The position numbers and the translations under genes were made by a program. 35,820 nt of DNA from Acidaminococcus sp. (GTDB lineage Bacteria > Bacillota > Negativicutes > Acidaminococcales > Acidaminococcaceae). The notes below the pieces were generated by a model. That model was not told the origin of the DNA. It searched no databases and saw only the letters and a list, made by a program, of their open reading frames with translations. This document shows, in pieces, positions 15,164-22,967 of this stretch (its first letter is position 1; every line of letters begins with the position of its first letter). The DNA lies in the NCBI GenBank assembly GCA_019416065.1, contig DXYB01000020.1:1-35820 (forward strand), read 5' to 3'.

Positions 15164-16432
15164 CTATTTAAAGATTTTTGGCAGGAATAATGTTAATTCT
15201 GGAATATAGGTTACCAATAGCAAGACAATAAGAAGAACTCCCAGCATGGGAAGCAAATCATGCATTTGTTCTTTTAAGCTTATTTTTGCTATAGATCCCG
15301 AGACAAACAGGCAAACACCAAGCGGTGGTGTACACATCCCAATAGTCAGATTAACTGCAATGATCAATCCAAAATGGATAAGATCAATACCCAGTGTTTT
15401 TACCAAAGGAATAAACAGCGGAGCAAAAATAACAATAGCACTAGTAGTGTCAATAAAAGTTCCTGCAATCAAGAGGACAATATTGATAATCAGTAGCAGC
15501 GCATATTTGTTGGAAACCGTTTCTTGTAGGTAGGCAGTTACTGACTGCGGCACCTGATTGACGGTGATTACCCAGGTAAATAGCGATGCGCAGGCAACCA
15601 CAATCAAAACTTGTCCACTGCTTTTAGCACTATTTACAAGCGCTTCCCAGAAAGTTTTCCAGTTCATCTGCCGATAGATCAGTGTACTGACTACAAGAGC
15701 GTAAAAAACAGCTACAGCACCGGATTCAGTAGGCGTAAAAATCCCTGACATTATCCCACCAATGATAATGATAGGCATGATGAGTGCCAATACTGTATCC
15801 TTTCCAGTAGAAAGAATGTCGGCCAATGTTGCTGCGCTCTCTCGTCCCACATAATGACGCTTTTTTCCTATAAAATAGCAGTAGATCATCAATCCAATGC
15901 CCATTAGGATGCCTGGAATGACTCCCCCAATAAATAAAGCTCCAACACTTACGTTGGCCAAAGTACCATAGACCAAAAGAGGAATAGAAGGTGGAATAAT
16001 CGGCCCAATGGAGCCGCCACAGGCCAGTAGTGGTGCACTAAAAGTGTAATCATACCCTTTTTCTTTCATGAGCGGAATCATAATTCCACCTATAGCAGCG
16101 GTAGCTGCTATAGCAGAACCTGTAATAGCGGCAAAGAACATACAAGCCAAAATGCTAACCATGGCAAGTCCGCTGGGAAAATGACCCAGAAGCGTATCCG
16201 CGAAGTCCACCAGGCGCTTTGACATTCCTCCCCGATACATGAGTTCCCCTGAAAGCATAAAAAGCGGAATAGCAATAAGGGCAATGCTATCTACCCCACC
16301 AAACATACGCTGAATAACAATCAGAAGGTTGAAATCCTGAGCATTCAGGATTCCTAAGGAAGTCATTCCAAGAGCAAAAGAAATGGGGATTCCCAGCAAG
16401 AACATAATGAACAAGCCAAGAATAATGCTCAT
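15164..16432 (-). CDS. dctM: TRAP transporter large permease subunit DctM
   Basis: 422-aa, 12-13-helix permease of a tripartite ATP-independent periplasmic transporter, which uses a sodium gradient to take up carboxylates handed over by the binding protein. Typical features are GLFIMFLLGIPISFALG at the N-terminus, MFGGVDSIALIAIPLFMLSGELMYRGGMSKRLVDFA, AAITGSAIAATAAIGGIMIPLMKEKGYD, GPIIPPSIPLLVYG and the C-terminal NLTIGMCTPPLGVCLFVSG. Its ATG overlaps the dctQ stop by 4 nt. It is the last gene of the amidase-DUF2848-TRAP operon. The substrate is unknown. Confidence 0.95.
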   Translation of the reverse strand: MSIILGLFIMFLLGIPISFALGMTSLGILNAQDFNLLIVIQRMFGGVDSIALIAIPLFMLSGELMYRGGMSKRLVDFADTLLGHFPSGLAMVSILACMFFAAITGSAIAATAAIGGIMIPLMKEKGYDYTFSAPLLACGGSIGPIIPPSIPLLVYGTLANVSVGALFIGGVIPGILMGIGLMIYCYFIGKKRHYVGRESAATLADILSTGKDTVLALIMPIIIIGGIMSGIFTPTESGAVAVFYALVVSTLIYRQMNWKTFWEALVNSAKSSGQVLIVVACASLFTWVITVNQVPQSVTAYLQETVSNKYALLLIINIVLLIAGTFIDTTSAIVIFAPLFIPLVKTLGIDLIHFGLIIAVNLTIGMCTPPLGVCLFVSGSIAKISLKEQMHDLLPMLGVLLIVLLLVTYIPELTLFLPKIFK

Positions 16433-16923
16433 GATTTTCTGCCTCCTTCCTTCATTTCCCGAATCTGTCCGACAATATTCTGCATAACATAAAAGATCAT
16501 TCCCAGGGCTGACAATGGGATTCCTAGGTAATAGTATGTCATCGGCAACATTAAATAAGACGTGGTCTGGATTGATCCCATTTGAGCAAAGGAGAAGCCG
16601 TAAGCTATAAGAAATAGGAAAAATCCTAACAAGATCACATTGATAAGAATTTCTGCCTTCTGCCGTCCTCTTTTGCTTAGCATTGTCAACAAGACATCCA
16701 CATTAAGGTGAGAGTTGTCTCGGACGCAATACGCAGCGCCAAAATAAATCATATAGGTAAAAGCCAGACGTATGACATCCTGAGACCAAGGCAATGGCGA
16801 CTTCAGAAGATACCGAAAGATCACAGCCAGAAAGGTGACAACGAAAATAACTCCGGAGGAGATTCCCAAGACGAGCCGGATTAATCCCGTCACAACATGA
16901 TCAATTTGATGCAATGCGTTCAT
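16429..16923 (-). CDS. dctQ: TRAP transporter small permease subunit DctQ
   Basis: 164-aa protein with four transmembrane helices, the small subunit that pairs with DctM. It shows the usual FRYLLKSPLPWSQDVIRLAFTYMIYFGAAYCVRDNSHLNVDVLL block and ends with a charged tail. It lies between the binding-protein gene (18 nt away) and dctM (4-nt overlap), in the normal P-Q-M order. Confidence 0.95.
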   Translation of the reverse strand: MNALHQIDHVVTGLIRLVLGISSGVIFVVTFLAVIFRYLLKSPLPWSQDVIRLAFTYMIYFGAAYCVRDNSHLNVDVLLTMLSKRGRQKAEILINVILLGFFLFLIAYGFSFAQMGSIQTTSYLMLPMTYYYLGIPLSALGMIFYVMQNIVGQIREMKEGGRKS

Positions 16924-16941
16924 AATATCACCCCGTAATCA

Positions 16942-17973
16942 TCAGTTAGGCATTTCTCTAATGGACGTCTTCACAAGTTCTACCAATTCAGGTTTCACAA
17001 GCTTTGCTACGGCAGGTTCCTTGTACAAATTCTCTGTGGCTTTCTTAAAGGAGGTAATATCAACTTCATCCACTTGAAGCCCTGCCGCCTTCATCTCTGC
17101 CATCATTTTAGTTTCCTTTCCATTGATATCTGCTCTCTGAGCATCTCGTGCGTACACAGCCGCTTCATCAATGGCTTTTTGATATTGTGCAGGAAGACTA
17201 TCGTAAAATCGCTTGTTGATAAGGGCACTTCCTGCAGCATAGGTATGCCCATCCAGGCTCATGTATTTCTGTACTTCATAGAACTTGGAGCTTGCAATAG
17301 AAGCAATAGGATTCTCTTGCCCGTCTACCATTCCTTGCTGCAAGGCCGTATACAGCTCAGCAAACGGGATTGGGGTTGCAGTAGCATTCAAATCATGGAG
17401 CAAGGCAAACCACACGGGTGCTTCCTGGACACGAATTTTTAGTCCTTGCATATCGGAAGCGGTTTTCACAGGGCGTTTGTTATTTGTGAAATGCCGAAAT
17501 CCTAGTTCAGCAAAGGCAAGATGTTTAGCTCCCTTTGCTTCGAATTTGGGTTCTAAGTAATCTTGCAAAGTGTGGTCTAAGACATAGTAGGCCTCTTTCT
17601 TGCTTGCAAACAAATAGGGAATGGAGAGGATCTGTGTTTCTGGGACCCATGAAGGCAGTGTGCCGTCAGAGGTAACGCAACACATCTCAATTGTTCCCAG
17701 TAAAACGGATTCAGCCATTTCTCGTTCATTACCAAGTGCGTTATTGGGATAGATTTCAACAACCACTTTTCCACCGGTTAGTTCCTCTACCTTCTTCTTG
17801 AAATATTTTCCATAGACTGTATATTGGTGCTGGTCGTTTCCTGTGGACCCAAACTTAATCTTATAAACGCCGTTTTTATCCGCTCCTTTTGGGCCTGTAC
17901 TGCTACAACCTGCTGAAGCTAAAAGGCCCATGGACAGCAGAACAATCCCTAACAGTTTCGCAAGCTTTTTCAT
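16942..17973 (-). CDS. dctP: TRAP transporter substrate-binding lipoprotein DctP
   Basis: Extracytoplasmic carboxylate-binding protein (343 aa). A lipoprotein signal (MKKLAKLLGIVLLSMG, cleavage before Cys23 in ASAGC) anchors it to the membrane. The DctP fold shows in FKKKVEELTGGKVVVEIYPNNALGNEREMAESV, GLKIRVQEAPVW (the conserved Arg that grips the substrate carboxylate), PFAELYTALQQGMVDGQENPI and the C-terminal helices. ATG at 17973 is chosen (AAAGGAG 8 nt upstream); a GTG 6 nt earlier is less likely. It follows the DUF2848 gene so closely (stop at 17976-17978) that the two are translationally linked, which ties the transporter to that protein's pathway. Confidence 0.95.
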   Translation of the reverse strand: MKKLAKLLGIVLLSMGLLASAGCSSTGPKGADKNGVYKIKFGSTGNDQHQYTVYGKYFKKKVEELTGGKVVVEIYPNNALGNEREMAESVLLGTIEMCCVTSDGTLPSWVPETQILSIPYLFASKKEAYYVLDHTLQDYLEPKFEAKGAKHLAFAELGFRHFTNNKRPVKTASDMQGLKIRVQEAPVWFALLHDLNATATPIPFAELYTALQQGMVDGQENPIASIASSKFYEVQKYMSLDGHTYAAGSALINKRFYDSLPAQYQKAIDEAAVYARDAQRADINGKETKMMAEMKAAGLQVDEVDITSFKKATENLYKEPAVAKLVKPELVELVKTSIREMPN

Positions 17974-17975
17974 AC

Positions 17976-18668
17976 TCACCGCTCCTTTTCACTGATCTCT
18001 TTGACAGTATATTGAAAAGTCAGCTTTCTATTCAGCACAGGGTCTATCATCTCCCCTCTGAATACCGAACCAAAGACAAATCCCGCTTTGACAGGAACAG
18101 TTCCGGAATAAATAATACTGTGACTCACAGAGCCTACTCTCTTATGAAGCTCATCCAAGATAACGTCCACAGGAAGAATATCAGCCAAGGTTCCATCCTG
18201 GTATAATTTTTCTTCTCCCCCTACAGTCTGATATGCTACAAGTTTTATTTTATCCCAATGTTCCTTTAATTCCTCATAATCCCACACTAGCTTCCCGATT
18301 GGTTTGGGGCAGAGTTGCTTTGCCTTAGGCACATTACTACCTTCTAATTTGCGGTCTGTATGATCACTACCTACGCCGATATACACCTTATCCCCTTGGG
18401 TTATAATGACATATTCCACTTCTCCGCAGGAATCACTTCCCACAAAGTCAATCTCCCTATCCTGGGTGAGTAACATCGTAGACATTTGAAAAATTGTAGG
18501 AATCTTTAGAGGCACTGGTACGCCAAATTGCTCTTTTAGTTCCTGAATATGTTCCAAAGTTTTTGCCTTATTTCTGCCAGCATATCCAATAGCATACAAG
18601 GAATCAAAAACCACGTCCAAATCAGTAACCGAATCTTTCTTTTCTAGCTGAAAACGAATTGTTGACAT
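17976..18668 (-). CDS. DUF2848 family protein
   Basis: 230-aa cytoplasmic protein of the DUF2848 family, which as far as I know has no established function. Family hallmarks are YAGRN (29-33) with the following LEHIQELKEQFGVPVPLKIP, SCGEVEYVII (80-89), SDHTDRKLEG (101-110), QLCPKPIGKLVWDYEELKEHWDKIKL and the C-terminal SHSIIYSGTVPVKAGFVFG. The general layout recalls fumarylacetoacetate-hydrolase-like enzymes, so a hydrolase or isomerase on a small acid is a reasonable guess. It is sandwiched between a nitrilase-fold amidase (11-nt gap) and a TRAP system. This suggests it acts on the imported compound or on the amidase product. RBS AAGGAGG precedes the ATG. Confidence 0.85.
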   Translation of the reverse strand: MSTIRFQLEKKDSVTDLDVVFDSLYAIGYAGRNKAKTLEHIQELKEQFGVPVPLKIPTIFQMSTMLLTQDREIDFVGSDSCGEVEYVIITQGDKVYIGVGSDHTDRKLEGSNVPKAKQLCPKPIGKLVWDYEELKEHWDKIKLVAYQTVGGEEKLYQDGTLADILPVDVILDELHKRVGSVSHSIIYSGTVPVKAGFVFGSVFRGEMIDPVLNRKLTFQYTVKEISEKER

Positions 18669-18679
18669 AATGTACCTCC

Positions 18680-19468
18680 TTACAACTTGGCGTATAATTC
18701 AGGCCGTCTATCCACGTAAACGTTGATACTAGAACGGATATCATGCAGAATGCTAAAGTCGAGATTAGCAGAAATAATTTTCTCCGTACAATTTGCTTCT
18801 GAAAGGATATGTCCCCAAGGATCTAAAGCAACGGAATGCCCCCCATACAGCGTTTCACCTGCAGCCCCACAAGAATTGCAGGCAGCCAAAAATACTTGGT
18901 TCTCTACGGCCCTTGCTTTGGTCAGAATCTGCCAGTGGGCGGTTCGTACGGCCGGCCACTGTGCTACGACGAATAGAACATCAATCCCTTTTACCGCAAT
19001 TTTTCTGCTCAATTCAGGGAACCTAATATCATAGCAGATGATGATACCACAATTGTGCCCATCCAGCTGGAAAAGAGCCAGATGATTCCCCTTTCCATAA
19101 AAATCATCCTCATGCATTGGTGTGAATACATGTATTTTGTCGTATTCTCCAACACAACATCCATTTCTATCAAAGACAAGAGCTGTATTGTATACAGTAT
19201 CGTTCTTCAGATTAGAGACGGAGCCAGCAACAATATTTAACTTCAACTCTTTTGCTAGCATCCCAATTTCTTTTTTTGTACGTTCTCCATTTTGATCGCA
19301 GAGTTGAGCAAGATGCTCTTTAGGGAAAAAGCCTGTATTCCAAGTTTCTGGTAGCACAACAACATCAGGATGCTTATCAGCAGCTTGCCGAATTAACTCA
19401 GCAGCATGCTTGTAATTATAGTCTGGGTCTGCAAATTTCATCTTCATCTGTAAGATTTCGACTTTCAT
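18680..19468 (-). CDS. Carbon-nitrogen hydrolase (nitrilase superfamily, omega-amidase-like)
   Basis: 262-aa hydrolase that cleaves a non-peptide C-N bond, most similar in layout to omega-amidase/YafV-type enzymes. The catalytic triad is intact: Glu41 (VVLPETWNTGF), Lys111 (YDKIHVF) and Cys145 (IIICYDIRFPEL). Omega-amidases release ammonia from 2-oxoglutaramate or 2-oxosuccinamate, but the superfamily is broad and the true substrate may be another amide. It is the first gene of the operon, upstream of DUF2848 and dctPQM, so the imported molecule or its product probably carries an amide. The RBS is GGAGAAAGGA upstream of ATG 19468. Confidence 0.9.
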   Translation of the reverse strand: MKVEILQMKMKFADPDYNYKHAAELIRQAADKHPDVVVLPETWNTGFFPKEHLAQLCDQNGERTKKEIGMLAKELKLNIVAGSVSNLKNDTVYNTALVFDRNGCCVGEYDKIHVFTPMHEDDFYGKGNHLALFQLDGHNCGIIICYDIRFPELSRKIAVKGIDVLFVVAQWPAVRTAHWQILTKARAVENQVFLAACNSCGAAGETLYGGHSVALDPWGHILSEANCTEKIISANLDFSILHDIRSSINVYVDRRPELYAKL

Positions 19469-19491
19469 AAAGGCACCGTCCTTTCTCCAGA

Positions 19492-19530
19492 ATATGATAT
19501 GTAATATATTTCTATTTTCTATAAAGAGAA
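19492..19530 (-). promoter_or_regulatory. AT-rich operator-like region of the amidase operon (site C)
   Basis: TATTTTCTATA (19513-19523, + strand) differs by one base from the 11-mer at sites A and B. It stands about 45-55 nt upstream of the first gene of the amidase-DUF2848-TRAP operon, among several TATA-like stretches. No single promoter is clear. The low-complexity composition makes chance similarity possible. Confidence 0.35.
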
Positions 19531-19537
19531 TATCACT

Positions 19538-19798
19538 TTAATACTGTGGCGTCAATTCCATTTTTGTAACACGAAACCCATATGTACGGAGGTCATATTT
19601 CCAAAACACATGAAACCAACAAGCATAGCAGCTAGTAATAAAGGTATTTCCACCCCGTGTAAGAAAAATAGCTCGGCTTTCTTTCATAAAACTAAAAAAA
19701 GATGTCCCATTTTCGTAATCGCTTTTCAAGAGTCCGGTAATATCTGCACTGTGGGGCAGGATATGGTCAAAGTGAATAGAGCCTCTTTTCGACCGCAT
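19538..19798 (-). CDS. Doubtful small ORF after lysR (hypothetical, 86 aa)
   Basis: An open frame whose ATG overlaps the lysR stop as TAATG, a layout that allows translational coupling. The product contains several aromatic and Cys residues (SCYACWFHVFWKYD), no signal peptide, and resembles nothing I know. The frame ends close to the control region of the amidase operon. It could be a real small gene co-transcribed with lysR or a chance frame in a 329-nt intergenic stretch. Confidence 0.3.
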   Translation of the reverse strand: MRSKRGSIHFDHILPHSADITGLLKSDYENGTSFFSFMKESRAIFLTRGGNTFITSCYACWFHVFWKYDLRTYGFRVTKMELTPQY

Positions 19799-20730
19799 TA
19801 CCAATTATGTTTACGCGGGAAAAGTCTTGCCAGCATAGCATCAACCTCACGTTTTTCAGCATGGAGATACTGCGTCAGTTGACGCTTAAATAATGTGAGT
19901 TCATAACGGCGCAACTTTTCATTACTATATTCTGTTGCCATAAATACGTCATACGTTGGATTAGATCCTCCCAAGGCCGCCACTGCACAATGATTACCTT
20001 TTGCTAGTTGTTCTTTTAAGAAACAAAGCGGAGCAAAGAACCAATAGTCATGCTCCATAAGGCTCCAAGCAACTTGATAGGAATCGACGGTATAAGTTGG
20101 AGAAACGCCAATGGGCACATAGCGTTGATACCATTTCCGAAAGCTGTATCCGCAATTAATGTAGATCATTTTTTCCATATTAAGGTCTTCTGGTGTCAGG
20201 AGTTTTTTGTTGTAGATTGGCGTAGCGCTAAGAATGAGTAAAGGTTCTGAATAAAGCAGTTTTGTATTGATTCCAACCCCCAGTTTTTCTTCAAGGCAAA
20301 GCCCCAAATCCAGCTCATTCAAATGTAATTCATCATATATGGTGGCTGTATGAGTGGTTCGAATAGTAATTTTCCATTTTTTCTCATCCTTCCCTAAGGC
20401 AAGAAAAAAAGCTCGGAGCAGGTAATTGTTGATACTGTTGGTGCTCCCCACCTTAATCTCCAAAGATTCTGTACGTTGGTTAAAGTTCATCACTGCATTA
20501 TCTATGTTAATCCATGACTGCGCTAATGGTAAGAAACGTCTTCCATTGGTTGTCAGCATTGCCTGTCTGGTCCCCTTGCCGCGGTGTATCAAAGAAGTAT
20601 TCAGCTTTTTTTCCAAGAGTTTAAGACGGTAACTAACGGTAGCCTGGGATACGTATAGTAATTTAGAGGCTTTGCTAATATTATTGACCTTAGCTAAGGT
20701 AAGAAAGGTTTCAATAAGTTCTTTTTCCAT
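19798..20730 (-). CDS. LysR-family transcriptional regulator
   Basis: 310-aa regulator with the N-terminal LysR helix-turn-helix (about 1-60: FLTLAKVNNISKASKLLYVSQATVSYRLKLLEKKLNTSLIHRGKG) and a two-lobe inducer-binding domain (about 90-300). It is divergent from the aldolase/dehydrogenase/GltS operon, the standard arrangement for a LysR activator and its target. ATG at 20730 (GGAGG upstream) is preferred over ATG 20748, which has no RBS. A clear promoter overlapped by an inverted repeat lies upstream, suggesting autoregulation from the shared intergenic region. Confidence 0.92.
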   Translation of the reverse strand: MEKELIETFLTLAKVNNISKASKLLYVSQATVSYRLKLLEKKLNTSLIHRGKGTRQAMLTTNGRRFLPLAQSWINIDNAVMNFNQRTESLEIKVGSTNSINNYLLRAFFLALGKDEKKWKITIRTTHTATIYDELHLNELDLGLCLEEKLGVGINTKLLYSEPLLILSATPIYNKKLLTPEDLNMEKMIYINCGYSFRKWYQRYVPIGVSPTYTVDSYQVAWSLMEHDYWFFAPLCFLKEQLAKGNHCAVAALGGSNPTYDVFMATEYSNEKLRRYELTLFKRQLTQYLHAEKREVDAMLARLFPRKHNW

Positions 20731-20780
20731 GATAAATATCGCCTCCATAAAGCGAAATTATAAAATTGGTTGATATATGT

Positions 20781-20811
20781 TTATAATAGCATTGATAATT
20801 AAAAACGGCAA
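20781..20811 (-). promoter_or_regulatory. lysR promoter with overlapping imperfect inverted repeat
   Basis: Minus strand: TTGCCG (20806-20811), exactly 17 nt, TATTAT (20783-20788). TTATAAT and ATTGATAA (20781-20798) form an imperfect repeat covering the -10 box, a plausible LysR binding site controlling both divergent units. Confidence 0.5.
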
Positions 20812-21027
20812 CGCTACATGAAGTTTCAAAATTTATGCTATGATTTTGGATAAGAAGGAATAGGGAAAAGGTCTCCAAGTATAAATTATTAAAATCTCTT
20901 ATATTATATATTCCTCGCCTTTGCTTTTATTTTTACTGATAATTATGTAAGCTTGAAATTACAAGAATTGTTTGATTATTTTATGATTGTATTGTTTACG
21001 AAAATATTATATGAGAAGGGGATTGTT
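20812..21027 (+). promoter_or_regulatory. Leader region of the aldolase operon
   Basis: About 215 nt of very A+T-rich DNA upstream of the aldolase gene. I find no convincing -35/-10 pair, as expected if transcription needs the divergent LysR activator. It contains ATATTATATATTC (20901-20913), the same 13-mer found at 13447-13459 before the M29-like gene. An in-frame extension of the aldolase frame begins at 20953 but lacks an RBS and family similarity. Confidence 0.35.
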
Positions 21028-22020
21028 ATGAAAATTATGGATTGTACACTGCGGGACGGTGCTAATGTAGTAGGGGCCGGGTTTTCAAAAGAATTAACCA
21101 AGCTAATGTTGGAAGGACTAATCGAAAGCAATATTGATACCATTGAAATGGGGCATTGCACAGGGCTGGGAAGTATGAAACATGGAGGGAAAAAGGCTCC
21201 TGTCACAGACGAAGAATATCTGGATGTCATTGCGCCATTCGTAGGGAAAGCTCATATTGGGATGTTCCAGGCTGCTGCCAATGCGGACGAGGAACTCATG
21301 GCGCTAGCTAAGACTAAAGGCCTTGCATTTCTACGTGTCGGCATTAATGCTAGCGAAGGAAAAAAAGCAGAAAAGGCTATTAAATTGGTTCGCAAGAATG
21401 GATTAGAGGCTAAATTTAGTCTCATGAAAGCATATGTGTCCACGCCAAGAGAGCTGGCTGAAGAAGCAAAGTTATTGGAATCTTATGGTGCTCAGGCTAT
21501 CACAATTATGGATTCAGCAGGCTATATGTTCCCAGATCAAGCCGCAGCATATACAGAAGCGCTTGTAAATGCAGTTTCCGTGCCCATCGGTTTCCACGGC
21601 CACAGCAATATGGGGTTGGCTATTGCTAATGCGTTAGCCGCCGAAAAAGCAGGTGCAGCGTTTATTGACTGTGGACTTATGGGCATGGCTAGAAGTGCCG
21701 GTAACATTATGACAGAAGTTGCTATTGCTGTCTTTCAGAGGGAAGGCAAAGCCGCAGAATATCCATTGTATACATTGCTTGATTTTATAGATAATCGTCT
21801 CATGCCGGCAATGGAGAAGGAAGGCTATCACAATCCGCTAAAGCCTCTTGATCTAGTTCTGGGCATATCGGGTTGCCATTCCAGCTTTGTCCCTATTTAT
21901 AAGGAAGTCGCCGCTGCCAAAAAGGTCAATTTGTATCAGCTAATCGTCGAAACGTCCAAATTGGATCGTAAATACCCGACACGTACCCTGATGGAACAAG
22001 TAGCAGAATCTTTATCGTGA
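21028..22020 (+). CDS. 4-hydroxy-2-oxoacid aldolase-like protein (DRE-TIM metallolyase / HMGL family)
   Basis: 330-aa metal-dependent lyase of the DRE-TIM family, closest in layout to 4-hydroxy-2-oxovalerate aldolase (MhpE, BphI, DmpG). It has DCTLRDGANVVGAGFS (Arg9-Asp10 of the DRE-type motif), the metal-binding His190-x-His192 in GFHGHSNMG and GCHSSFVPIY in the C-terminal part. Such enzymes split a 4-hydroxy-2-oxo acid into pyruvate and an aldehyde. The usual partner, acylating acetaldehyde dehydrogenase, is absent; two D-2-hydroxyacid dehydrogenases and a GltS carrier follow instead, so the aldehyde product and pathway probably differ. The ATG at 21028 follows AAGGGG by 6 nt and starts at the conserved sequence. 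Confidence 0.85.
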   Translation: MKIMDCTLRDGANVVGAGFSKELTKLMLEGLIESNIDTIEMGHCTGLGSMKHGGKKAPVTDEEYLDVIAPFVGKAHIGMFQAAANADEELMALAKTKGLAFLRVGINASEGKKAEKAIKLVRKNGLEAKFSLMKAYVSTPRELAEEAKLLESYGAQAITIMDSAGYMFPDQAAAYTEALVNAVSVPIGFHGHSNMGLAIANALAAEKAGAAFIDCGLMGMARSAGNIMTEVAIAVFQREGKAAEYPLYTLLDFIDNRLMPAMEKEGYHNPLKPLDLVLGISGCHSSFVPIYKEVAAAKKVNLYQLIVETSKLDRKYPTRTLMEQVAESLS

Positions 22021-22030
22021 GGAAAGCACT

Positions 22031-22954
22031 ATGATTGTATATCTCAGTGAATATATTGATCCAATGGCCCGTGCTAGGTTGGCAAAAAAGGTTCAACTTG
22101 TTGACAGCTTCGAAAAAATCGAGCAGATTGATGCAGTCCTATTACGTGGGCTTACTGTAGATGCAGACTTCATGGATAAGGCAAAAAGCCTGAAGCTTAT
22201 TGCCAAGCATGGCGTCGGCGTTAACAACATTGATTTAGAAGCTGCTAAAAAGCGTGGCATCATGGTAACCAATACGCCTGGTGCCAATGGCGATTCTGTA
22301 GCAGAACTTGTAGTCACGCTTATCTTGGCCTTAGTTCGTCGGCTGCGCGAAGCGGATGCTGCAACCCGGGACGGGACAATAACACGAATTGCTCCGCCGG
22401 AGTTGCGAGGAAATGAAATTGGCGGGAAAGTACTTGGTCAACTCGGTATTGGGAACATTGGTGCACGTGTGGCGCGCATTTTGAAAAATGGCTTTGGAAT
22501 GAAAATCATTGCCTACGATCCTTGGGCTCCGGAAGCGTTTTTCGAAAAATATCAGATAGAGCGGGCAACAAAACTTGAAGACATTCTAAGTACAGCTGAT
22601 ATTATCAACATCAGTTTTGGACTTACAGATGCCACAAGGAATTTGATCCATGGGGATCTTTTTGATCTGATGAAAAAAAACGCTATTCTTATTAATGCGG
22701 CCCGTGGGGGCATCGTAAATGAACAAGATCTTTATATAGCTCTAAAGAATAAACGTATCAAAGCGGCTGCATGTGATGCTTTTGTAAAAGAGCCGCCGCG
22801 TAGCGACAATCCTCTTTTCGCGCTCCCAAATTTTATCGGTACCCCTCATCTCGGTGCTGATACGGAAGAAGCACTGCAAAAAGTAGGTCAAATGGTCGTT
22901 GACGAAATTCTTCGAGTAGCAGATGGTAAAGCTCCGCTACACCGCGTTGTTTGA
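22031..22954 (+). CDS. D-2-hydroxyacid dehydrogenase (PGDH-like) 1
   Basis: 307-aa NAD(P)-dependent dehydrogenase interconverting a 2-hydroxy acid and a 2-oxo acid. Substrate-domain motifs KHGVGVNNIDLEAAKKRGIMVTNTPGAN and SVAELVVTLILAL are followed by the nucleotide-binding GQLGIGNIGARVA, then the catalytic set: Arg in NAARGGIVNE, Glu in FVKEPPR, His in GTPHLGA. It lacks the C-terminal ACT region of true SerA. It starts 10 nt after the aldolase gene behind GAGGAAAG. In context it may oxidise a hydroxy acid to the aldolase substrate or reduce the aldolase product to regenerate NAD+. Confidence 0.9.
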   Translation: MIVYLSEYIDPMARARLAKKVQLVDSFEKIEQIDAVLLRGLTVDADFMDKAKSLKLIAKHGVGVNNIDLEAAKKRGIMVTNTPGANGDSVAELVVTLILALVRRLREADAATRDGTITRIAPPELRGNEIGGKVLGQLGIGNIGARVARILKNGFGMKIIAYDPWAPEAFFEKYQIERATKLEDILSTADIINISFGLTDATRNLIHGDLFDLMKKNAILINAARGGIVNEQDLYIALKNKRIKAAACDAFVKEPPRSDNPLFALPNFIGTPHLGADTEEALQKVGQMVVDEILRVADGKAPLHRVV

Positions 22955-22967
22955 GGAGGAAAAAAGT

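Noticed and set aside
20953..21027. N-terminal extension of the aldolase (25 codons)
   Set aside because: No RBS and no family similarity; the ATG at 21028 has AAGGGG and starts at the conserved motif.
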